NCBI RefSeq assembly: GCF_029623955.1
Contig: NZ_JARSBP010000002.1
Location: 992,001 to 1,056,000 of the forward strand
Direction: 5' to 3'
Source: Mycobacterium sp. 236(2023)
GTDB lineage: Bacteria > Actinomycetota > Actinomycetes > Mycobacteriales > Mycobacteriaceae
DNA: 64,000 bases
Under the pieces are notes generated by a model. That model was not told the DNA's origin and searched no databases. It saw nothing but the letters and a program-made list of their open reading frames with translations. The translations under genes were made by a program, and so were the position numbers. This document shows positions 24,935 through 33,500 of the stretch, piece after piece; within the stretch, counting starts at the first letter, position 1; each line of letters starts with the position of its first letter.

Positions 24935-25501
24935 TCATCGCAGTGCTGCCGAGATCGCATCGCGCGCTCGGTCGAGCATCGATGCGAACGGTCCGACGGC
25001 GAAGTTCAGGACCGCCGATTCGACACCGGGGTGCGGGCGCGTCGGGGCGATCGCCTGGGCGGCTTGAACGGCGGCCACCAACCGCTTCAGATCGTCCGGA
25101 TCGAGTTCGCGTTGCAGTCGGTTGAACTCCTCGGTCTCTTCGCGCTCCGCGTGATCGATGACCGCGGACTTGAAGAGCAGGAGCGCGTCCAGAAATTCCG
25201 GCGAGTCGACGTCCATGGCTTCCAGTGCAGACAACTGCTCCTTGGCCTCGTGCTCCTCGCGCAATCGGGCGTCGACGATCGTGTCTCCGCCGTCGACTTC
25301 CCGCCGGACGCGGGGGTGAACCACCATCTCTTCGGCGGTCTCGTGGACGGCCAGCAACTGGCGAAGGTTGACGAAGGCGGCCTCGCGCGCCTTCGATCCC
25401 GACGCGTGCACCACGTCGTCGAACATGTCCTTGATCAAGTTGTGCTGCCCCCGTAGAAATTCGACCACGTCATCGGTGGACTGCACGAATGTTTCAACCA
25501 T
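24935..25501 (-). CDS. Hemerythrin (HHE cation-binding) domain protein
   Basis: The 188-residue protein has an HHE four-helix bundle: FLRGQHNLIKDMF, a central LLAVHETAEEMVVHP, EEHEAKEQL and a late DHAEREETEEF, giving the usual His/Glu set for a di-iron centre. A C-terminal stretch of about 50 residues follows. Mycobacterial HHE proteins act in H2O2 or NO responses. ATG at 25501 has GAGG upstream. It is the last gene of a leftward set starting at the ThrE-like exporter. Confidence 0.88.
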   Translation of the reverse strand: MVETFVQSTDDVVEFLRGQHNLIKDMFDDVVHASGSKAREAAFVNLRQLLAVHETAEEMVVHPRVRREVDGGDTIVDARLREEHEAKEQLSALEAMDVDSPEFLDALLLFKSAVIDHAEREETEEFNRLQRELDPDDLKRLVAAVQAAQAIAPTRPHPGVESAVLNFAVGPFASMLDRARDAISAALR

Positions 25502-25588
25502 GGGGATACCTCTGCTTCACGACGTCGAATGCGGCGCGGGGCTGTGCGCCTGAGGCACGAGTTCCCAGCGGCAATCCGGCCAAACGCC

Positions 25589-25714
25589 TCACGTGTCGTC
25601 CTGTGACTCCGAACCACCGACATCGCGGGCATCGCTCACGACAGGTTCTACAGTGACGCTTTCCGATGCCGGTTGGGACGTCACCGGTTCGGCCTCGGAC
25701 GGTTGCAGGTGGGC
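25589..25714 (-). pseudogene. Duplicated 3' fragment of the ThrE-like gene
   Basis: Directly behind the lycopene-cyclase stop and in the same frame, about 41 codons (AHLQPSEAEPVTSQPASESV, then TVEPVV...) resemble the end of the ThrE-like exporter (VHLQPSDAEQVTVEPAAESV, then ALEPVM...), with 17 of the first 26 residues equal. The frame ends in TGA at 25589-25591. It has no start of its own, so it is a remnant of a duplication, or of an insertion event that placed the cyclase gene. Confidence 0.7.
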
Positions 25715-25723
25715 CGTTAATCC

Positions 25724-26914
25724 TCAATCGTCATTGAACACCGGACGCCGGACGGCGGACGTGACGAGGCGGCGTCTCAACAGGCCGTCTGATGCGCGGA
25801 ACAGGTGGGCCATGGCCACGGCCGTACCGCGGATGTCGTCCCGCGAGGTCAGGTAGGTCAACCGATGTTCCGCCGGTAGGCCGAAGAAGCGTTCAAAGAA
25901 TCCGGGTACATCGTCTGGGGGCATGCGCAGCAGTGCCTCCAGGCCGATCTGACGGAAGCGGTGGATGACCGTCGCGGCAGATGGCCAGACCACGTGACGA
26001 GCTGCCGCCACGGCCCTGTCCGGGTCATGCGGCAGATGCGAGGCGAAGGCGTCGGCGACCAGCGGAGCGAGCCGAAGTGTTGTCGCCACACTGAATCCGG
26101 TCGCTGGATGAATGAGAGGTGCGGCGGCCCCGAACCCGAGGACTTCCCGCGCGCCATGACGCTTCTGGTCGACCGGAAACCATACCTTCTCTGTGGGTAG
26201 GCCTTCCGGAATGGAGATGCCGTGATGTGCCAACCGGGCATGGAGTCGCCTCTTCAGCGTCGGCAGGGGAAGGCCGGGTCGGCGCGCGAGCGAGGTTTCC
26301 TCCAGCAGCACCGCATCACGCCCGAGCGGGATCGCGTAAAGAAATGTCGGCCAACCGGTTTCGCCGTGATCGGCGCGCCAATCCATGAACAGCGCTTCAC
26401 CGGGAGCCACGAGCGGGGCGGCGATCTCTTTGTCGACCATCACCCCGTACGCGGTCTGTTCGGCAGGTGTGCGGCGCGTCGAGGCGGGATGCAAAGGGCG
26501 TGCCCGTCCGCCGGCGTCGACGACGATCGAAGCGCGTAGTCGGGACCCGTCGGCCAAGGTGACCACGCCGCGTTCCGGCGATCCCACCACCCGCCCGGTT
26601 TGGACGCTGACCCCGCGCGCTTGATCGGCGAGATGCGAATGCAGCGCAGGCACATCGAGAACGGCGTACTCCCACCCCAGATCGTGCTCTGTCAGTGCGA
26701 ACGCTCGGCCTGTTGCGCTAGCCGCAACCACGTCCGGTGGCAGATCCGGTGGCAGCTCGCTGCTCCACATGCCGTACGTCGCGGTGAACGGCTTCTCGGG
26801 CGCCGGGTCGACCAAGCCGGTGTCCAGGCCCACCCGCGCACAGGCTCCCGCCAGCGCAAGACCGGCGGGGCCGCTCCCGACCACCAGAACATCCATGTGC
26901 TGCGGCCGCATCAC
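25724..26914 (-). CDS. Lycopene cyclase family flavoprotein (CrtY/CrtL type)
   Basis: The 396-residue protein has an N-terminal dinucleotide fold (VLVVGSGPAGLALAGACARVGL), the family motif ATYGMW with the FTATYGMWSSELPPDL segment, and FLYAIPLGRDAVLLEETSLA, the cyclase motif with its conserved glutamates. GFGAAAPLIHPATGFSVA is a second FAD contact. It should cyclise lycopene ends to beta-rings in carotenoid synthesis. The start GTG at 26914 overlaps the ThrE-like stop (GTGA). No other crt gene is adjacent, so it works with carotenoid genes elsewhere, or on another substrate. Confidence 0.85.
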   Translation of the reverse strand: MMRPQHMDVLVVGSGPAGLALAGACARVGLDTGLVDPAPEKPFTATYGMWSSELPPDLPPDVVAASATGRAFALTEHDLGWEYAVLDVPALHSHLADQARGVSVQTGRVVGSPERGVVTLADGSRLRASIVVDAGGRARPLHPASTRRTPAEQTAYGVMVDKEIAAPLVAPGEALFMDWRADHGETGWPTFLYAIPLGRDAVLLEETSLARRPGLPLPTLKRRLHARLAHHGISIPEGLPTEKVWFPVDQKRHGAREVLGFGAAAPLIHPATGFSVATTLRLAPLVADAFASHLPHDPDRAVAAARHVVWPSAATVIHRFRQIGLEALLRMPPDDVPGFFERFFGLPAEHRLTYLTSRDDIRGTAVAMAHLFRASDGLLRRRLVTSAVRRPVFNDD

Positions 26915-28461
26915 CCGTGCGCCGTTTCGTCGGCATCGTCATGTGCGCCCTCATCCATGACCGGCTCCAGCGCCACGCTCTCTGCCGCAGGCTCCACGGT
27001 CACCTGTTCGGCATCGGACGGTTGCAGATGGACCACGCGTCCGATCGCGCGTCGCAGGCCGGGAGGCCCGTCAGCGCGAACGAAGTCGCCGACGCGTCCT
27101 GCGCGATAGCGCAGCGGCGATCCGAGGAGCTCGCCGAGCACCACGCCGCTGCCCAGCGCCAGCGCAATCGCCGTCGCCGAGAGCAGCTGCGCCAGGCCGT
27201 CGGCGAAGTTTTCGTCGACGGCCAGATAGAAGACGGCCCGGAACACCGCCAGGCCCGGCAGCATGGGCATGATGGCGGCCGTGGCGGTGATCAAAGCGGG
27301 AGCCTGTCTCCGGATCGAGATCAGCGTGGCGAGAAAGCCGGCCAGTACTGCCGCGACTCCCGTTGCCAAGACCTGGCCGACCCCGGCGAGGCCGAGGCCG
27401 ATCAGCACGAGTTCTGCTGCGGCAGCAGCGATCCCTCCGATGAAGGCCGGCCTCAGCGGCGAGTAACTCGCGATGGTCAGACACAGCCCGGCAAGGCCGG
27501 CGCCGAAGACGGCCAGCGCGATGGGCAGCGGCTGGTTGGGAATGACGACGCTCACCGTCGCATCCACATGCAGGTCGATGATGACTCCGGCGAGCGCGGC
27601 GAGCTCGAGCCCTGTCACGATGCCGACAACGATGCCCGCGGTGAGGAACAACGCCTCGCCGAATCGGGTCACCGCGGTCATCGTGTAACCGGTCACGGCG
27701 TCCTGCATCGCACCGACGAAGGTCAACCCGGTCAGCAGCATCACGATTCCGGTGGCCACGAGTGCGGTGGGATTGAGACCTGCGAACCAGTACGCCGCGA
27801 CCGCCACCAACGTGACGATGGCCGCCCCCGCAACGTTCTGGAAGAAGAAGGGCGTGCCGAAGCGATTGAGGATGCGGCCGACGCGATCGATGACCGCTGC
27901 ACTGACTGCGGCCAGCAGGCATGTCAGCCAGGTGCCACCGAGAAGCATGGCGATGCCCAAACCGAAACCCGCCCACCCGACCGTGGCCAGCCAGCGCGGG
28001 TAGGCGTGCGGTCGTTCGGTCAACTCGTCCATGACGCGATGTGCTTCGTCGACGGTGACGCCGCCCGAAGTGACGCGCTGAACCAGGCGGTCCAGCTCGG
28101 CGAGGCGGGTGTAGTCCGTCGAGCGCGCGCGTACCGTCCGCACAATCGTGACCGGCGGGCTTTCGGCGGTCGGCAGGGCAGAGACGAAGACCGTGGTGAC
28201 GAAGACGTCGACGACGCAGTCGGTCAGCCGGTATGCCTCCGCCACGTCTTTAGCTGTCGCAACGACGTCGGCCGTTCCTGACCCGCAGAAGAGCATGACC
28301 TCCGCGAGCCGGACCGTCAGGTCGAGGACCGCCCGGGTGTGCCGTTCGTCCAGTTCCTGCCCGCTGCGTCGGCGCTGCCCAGCGTCGGGAGCGGGGTCGC
28401 GGCGCCCCGGAAGGGTGCTCTGCAGATATCGCGCCAGGCGACCGGATCGTCGACGAGCCAT
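26911..28461 (-). CDS. Threonine/serine exporter family protein (ThrE)
   Basis: About 516 residues. The N-terminal cytoplasmic half (about 40-160) has the ThrE domain (LAEVMLFCGSGTADV, and VDVFVTTVFVSA), followed by about ten hydrophobic spans in two sets of five, the fused ThrE/YjjP-YjjB arrangement. The tail is acidic. It would export Thr/Ser or small relatives. ATG at 28461 is chosen; an in-frame TTG at 28488 extends it by nine residues. Its last 40 codons are repeated at 25589-25714. Confidence 0.82.
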   Translation of the reverse strand: MARRRSGRLARYLQSTLPGRRDPAPDAGQRRRSGQELDERHTRAVLDLTVRLAEVMLFCGSGTADVVATAKDVAEAYRLTDCVVDVFVTTVFVSALPTAESPPVTIVRTVRARSTDYTRLAELDRLVQRVTSGGVTVDEAHRVMDELTERPHAYPRWLATVGWAGFGLGIAMLLGGTWLTCLLAAVSAAVIDRVGRILNRFGTPFFFQNVAGAAIVTLVAVAAYWFAGLNPTALVATGIVMLLTGLTFVGAMQDAVTGYTMTAVTRFGEALFLTAGIVVGIVTGLELAALAGVIIDLHVDATVSVVIPNQPLPIALAVFGAGLAGLCLTIASYSPLRPAFIGGIAAAAAELVLIGLGLAGVGQVLATGVAAVLAGFLATLISIRRQAPALITATAAIMPMLPGLAVFRAVFYLAVDENFADGLAQLLSATAIALALGSGVVLGELLGSPLRYRAGRVGDFVRADGPPGLRRAIGRVVHLQPSDAEQVTVEPAAESVALEPVMDEGAHDDADETAHG

Positions 28462-28723
28462 CCGAGGCACGATACTGACGGTCGCCAACGCGGAGGCCGG
28501 GGGCGTCGCGAACTTTCGGCCCCGCCGGCAGCCTCAGATCGACCGCCTCGACGCGGTGATGACGTCCGGGCGCACGTCAGGATTCGGTAATCATCGTCCC
28601 CCTGTGCGCGACCGAGTCCTGTGATTCGCTGGAAGGGCCGTTCGGTGCGGCCTTGATCGTCGCTGCCTGCATGCAGGTCGAGCCGCTGGGTACACCGTCG
28701 ACAGGACTAGATGGAGGTTGTCG

Positions 28724-30493
28724 GTGGACGTCCGAGCACAGGTGTCGCAGATGAGCCCCGAGGCCAGGGCGGCCCTCGCGCAGCGGATCAAGTCACGCCT
28801 GACTCATGCTGACAAGCCGGCGACCGACCACGACGTCGTCGTCATCGGCGGCGGTACCGCCGCGCTGACATTGGCACTGCAGATCCGTCGGGACCGCCCC
28901 GACACCCGGATCCAAGTCATCGAGCCCAACGCGCATCCCATCCCCGAGGTCACGCACACAGTCGGGGAGTCGACCGTCGAAGTGTCAGCACATTACCTGC
29001 GGGAACGCATCGGCCTTGCCGACCATCTCCGCACAGCCCAAATCCGCAAGATGGGCCTGCGGATGTTCTTCTCCAACAACGGAAATACCGACATCGCCCG
29101 CAGGATGGAGTTGGGGGGCTCATCGTTCGTGCCGCAGGTGACCTACCAGATCGACCGCGGAAGGCTGGAAAACGAGCTCTACGACCACTGCCGGTCCGAA
29201 GGAATAGCCCTGGTCTGCGGCCGAGTTCGCAGCGTCGAACTCGGTGCCGACGCGTCGGCGCACACGATCACCTACCAGAGTGGGGACACCGTCACCGAGA
29301 CCACGTCGCGGTGGGTCGTCGACGCGTCGGGCCGGAATCGGCTGTTGCCGCGACAACTCGATCTGCGACAGGTCAACGGGCATCACTGCAACGCCGCCTG
29401 GCTGCGGGTGGCAACGGAGATCGACGTCAATCGGTGGAGCGACGACCCGGAGTTCCACAGCCGTCTCGTTGAAGGTGATCGAGCGATGTCGACGAATCAC
29501 CTCATGGGCGAGGGTTACTGGGTGTGGTTGATCCGTCTTGCTTCGGGTGCCACCAGCGTCGGCATCGTGGCCGACCCCGCGTTTCATTCCTTCGACGGTT
29601 TCAACACTCTTGAGAAGGCGATGGCGTGGCTGCGTGAGCACGAACCTCAGTGCGCCGACGTGCTGGCCGAGCATTACGACGGGATTCGCGACTTCCGGGT
29701 CATGAAGAAGTACAGCCACGGCGTGACGAAGATGTTCGACGGCGGTGCCCGATGGTGCCTCACCGGAGACGCGGGAGTCTTCCTGGACCCGCTGTATTCG
29801 TCGGGGCTGGATCTGGTCGCGATCGGCAACGGGCTGATCACCGACATGATCATCCGCGAACTGGACGGCGAGGACGTACTGGCGCGCTCGACGATCAGCG
29901 ACACCCTCTTCCGGTCACTGACCGACATGTGGCTGGCCATCTACCAGGATCAGTACGTGCTGATGGGGGCACCGGCGGTCATGTCGGCCAAAGTGGTCTG
30001 GGATGTGGCGTTCTACTGGGGCTTCATCGGCCTCCTCTACATGAACGACCGGTTCGTCCGGATCGCCGACGAGCCCGACTTCGTGCCCTACCTCCAGGGT
30101 CTCATCGACCTGAGCAATCGGCTCCAGCACTTCTTCCGAGAGTGGGCATCGATCGAGAAGGGCACGGCAACAGCATCTTTCGTCGATCTCTATGCGCCGC
30201 TGAACTTCATGGTCACGCTGCACACGGCAATGATCGGCACGAGTCCCGATTTCGCCGTACAGTTCGACGCCAATGCCCGGCTGCTCCGGCAGCTGGCCGG
30301 ACAGCTGGTCGAGACAGTGATCGCCGAGAAGTCGGCGATGTTCGGCGACGACGACGTGATGCGCCAGGTGCAAGCGTGGCAACAGGATTCACTCCTGCGT
30401 GAGCTGCGTTCGGTGTACCGCCAGGAACAGTCGGTCAACCCGGTCAGCAGCGCATGGATCGTTCCCACCGCTGTTGCTCTGCAGCCGTCCTGA
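28724..30493 (+). CDS. Flavin-dependent halogenase-like oxidoreductase
   Basis: The 589-residue protein has an N-terminal FAD site (VVIGGGTAALTLALQIRRD), then GESTVEVSAHYLRE and RKMGLRMFF, the GEST and substrate-channel lysine regions of flavin-dependent halogenases, and GYWVWLIRLASG, close to the WxWxIP halogenase motif but with Arg instead of Pro. GDAGVFLDPLYSSGLDL is the second FAD contact. Such enzymes chlorinate or brominate activated aromatics, free or carrier-bound; the altered motif leaves open a plain oxidation. GTG at 28724 has GGAGG six bases upstream (a TTG at 28718 is too close). It leads a five-gene operon, 14 bases before the PKS. Confidence 0.75.
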   Translation: MDVRAQVSQMSPEARAALAQRIKSRLTHADKPATDHDVVVIGGGTAALTLALQIRRDRPDTRIQVIEPNAHPIPEVTHTVGESTVEVSAHYLRERIGLADHLRTAQIRKMGLRMFFSNNGNTDIARRMELGGSSFVPQVTYQIDRGRLENELYDHCRSEGIALVCGRVRSVELGADASAHTITYQSGDTVTETTSRWVVDASGRNRLLPRQLDLRQVNGHHCNAAWLRVATEIDVNRWSDDPEFHSRLVEGDRAMSTNHLMGEGYWVWLIRLASGATSVGIVADPAFHSFDGFNTLEKAMAWLREHEPQCADVLAEHYDGIRDFRVMKKYSHGVTKMFDGGARWCLTGDAGVFLDPLYSSGLDLVAIGNGLITDMIIRELDGEDVLARSTISDTLFRSLTDMWLAIYQDQYVLMGAPAVMSAKVVWDVAFYWGFIGLLYMNDRFVRIADEPDFVPYLQGLIDLSNRLQHFFREWASIEKGTATASFVDLYAPLNFMVTLHTAMIGTSPDFAVQFDANARLLRQLAGQLVETVIAEKSAMFGDDDVMRQVQAWQQDSLLRELRSVYRQEQSVNPVSSAWIVPTAVALQPS

Positions 30494-30507
30494 CGATGGG
30501 AGTGGGC

Positions 30508-33500
30508 ATGTCCGGTGAGGACGGCAAGCACGAGGCGTTGGCGATCGTCGGTATCGGCTGTCGCCTGCCCGGTGATGTCCGTTCGGCGCGAGAGCTATGG
30601 AGCCTGTTGTGCGACGGAGCCGACGCCACGCGCGACGTCCCGGAAACTCGGTGGCACGCAGCGCGCTTCCACGATCCGAATACGTCGAAGGTCGGCAAGA
30701 TCGTCACGCGCCGCGGGGGATTCCTCGCAGAGATCGACCAGTTCGATCCACAGTTCTTCGGAATCTCGCCCCGCGAAGCGCATTCGCTCGACCCGCAACA
30801 ACGGCTGCTGCTGCAAGCTACCTGGGAAGCGCTGGAGGACGCGGGGATGCCTGCCGACCGGCTGGCGGGAACCGACGTCGGCGTGTTCGTCGGCGGCTTC
30901 ACCCTCGACTATCAGCTGTTGCAGAATCAGGGACGCACCAGCCGGTACCGCTTCAAGGCGCATTCGGCCACCGGGATGATGATGACGATGCTGGCGAACC
31001 GCATCTCGCATGCCTTCGATCTGCGCGGGCCGAGCATGTCGGTCGACACCGCGTGTTCCAGCTCGCTGGTCGCGGTACATCTTGCGGCGCAGAGCATCTG
31101 GAGCGGTGACTGTCAGCTTGCGCTGGTCGGTGGAGTCAATGTCATGGTGGGCCCCAACACCGCCATCGCCGAGTCGAAGAGCGGGTTCCTCAGTCCGGAG
31201 GGGCGCTCCAAAGCGTTCGATGACTCGGCCGACGGCTATGCCCGCGGCGAAGGCGCTGCCGTCGTCGTTGTGAAACCTCTGTCGGACGCGCTCCGCGACG
31301 GTGACGACATCTACGCCCAGATTCTGGGCACCGCGGTGACACAGGATGGGCACACCGACGGCATCACCGTGCCGCGGGAGGACGCCCAGGAAGGCGCGAT
31401 CAGAACCGCTCTCGGTCGGGCACGTGTCGAGCCCGACGACGTCGGATACGTCGAAGCGCACGGCACCGGAACACCTCTCGGAGACCCGATCGAGATCCGC
31501 GCTCTCGCCGCGGCGTTGACCGGCGGACGAAACAGGACGAACCCACTCGTCGTCGGGTCGGTCAAGACGAACATCGGCCACCTTGAGGCCGGCGCCGGAG
31601 TGGCCGGACTCATCAAGGCGGCGTTGGTCGCCAAGCACGGGTACATCCCCGCCACGGTGCACTTCCAGACTCCGACCAGACATGTCTCTCTGACCGACCT
31701 GAACATCGACATCTCAAACCGGGGACGACCGTTTCCCGAATGCGCCCGACGCGTGGTAGGCGTCAACTCATTCGGTTTCGGCGGCACGAACGCGCACGTC
31801 GTCCTCGCCGAACCCCCCACGCCCCGTGAGGAATCCAGCTCGGGATCCGCGCGGGCAACAGGACCGGCCCTGCTGCCGATTTCGGCACGCAGCGACGATG
31901 CGCTCGCCGCGACCGCGAGGCAACTGGCCGGCTATCTGGATTCGCAGCCCGAGGTCGAGCTCACCTCGCTTGCCTACACGCTCGGTCTCCGACGCGCCCA
32001 CCTCAGTCACCGTCACACGGTGATCGCCGACAGCATCGACGAAGTGCGACAACAGCTTCACGCACTCGCCGAAGGCGGACAGATCGTCACCGCGCGCGCA
32101 GCCACCGATGCACCCAAACTCGCCTTCGTGTGCACGGGCATGGGACCCCAGTGGTGGCGGATGTGCCGAGGTCTGCTCGAGGCCTTCCCCGTCTTCGCCG
32201 ACAGCATCGCGCGCACCGATCGTGAACTGGCGCGCCACGCCGACTGGTCGCTGCTCGAAGAACTGCAGCGCGACGAGGCCACCACCCGGATGGCAGAGAC
32301 GCAGATCGCCCAGCCGGCGAACTTCGCCATCCAGATCGCCCTCGCCGATCTGCTCGCGCACTATGGCATCACCCCAGATGCGGTGATCGGCCACAGCGCA
32401 GGCGAAGTCGCCGCACATCACCTCGCCGGTCTGCTCAGCTTCGAGCAAGCGGTCGAGGTCATCTACCACCGGAGCCGGCTCCAGCAACGCACCAGTGGAC
32501 TGGGACGGATGCTTGCTGTCGGCGTCGATGCGGACGCGCTGATGAGTGCACTGACCGGCGACGCACTGGCCGAGATCGGCCGCCAGGTATCGGTGGCCGC
32601 TGTCAACAGCCCGTCCGCCGTCACTCTCGCCGGCGACGGCGACGTCCTCGACGACATCGCGCGACAACTCGACGCCGCAGGCATCTTCAACCGACTGCTC
32701 GCGGGCAACGTCCCCTACCACACGCATTTCATGGAGACGGTGAAAGACGACCTGCTGTCGGCTTTCGACGGACTGTCCTCCGAGCAGGCCACTCTTCCGT
32801 TGTATTCCACCGTCACCGGCGGACGCCTGGACCACTACGGAGCGGGTGCGGCCTATTGGTGGCAGAACACCCGAGCCACGGTGCTGTTCGAGCCTGCACT
32901 GCGCCAGATGATCGACGACGGATACACCCATTTCGTCGAGTTGGGTCCCCACCCCGTTCTGGCTGCTTCCATCTTCGAAACTGCTGGCCAGGAGCGTGTT
33001 TCGGTGACGGCGACGCAACGCCGCGAGCACGACGATGCCCGCACGCTGCTCGGCTGCGTCGGCGAATTGCACTGCAGTGGCCACGACATCGCCTGGGACG
33101 CCGTCAACCCGACCGGAGACGCCCGACTCCTCAAGCTGCCGTCCTATCCCTGGCAGACCAAGCGGTACTGGAACGACACCCAGGAAGCGACCGAACTGCT
33201 TTTCTACCACCCGGTGCATCCACTCTTGGGACAGGAAGTCAGCGCCGTCCATCCCACCTGGGAAGCGGAGGTGAGCGCCGTCCTCAACCCGTTTCTCGCC
33301 GACCACCGGGTGCAAGGCAGCGTCGTCGTTCCCGGCGCTGTGTACATCGAGATGGCACACGCCGCAGCCAGGGAAACGTACGGGTCGAATCACAGCGTCA
33401 ACAATCTGGTGTTGCATCGCGCCGTCATCCTCGACGCGACCTGCGACCCCCTCCTGCGAACCACCCTCAACGAGGCCGATGGCACGCTCGAGTTCGCAGC

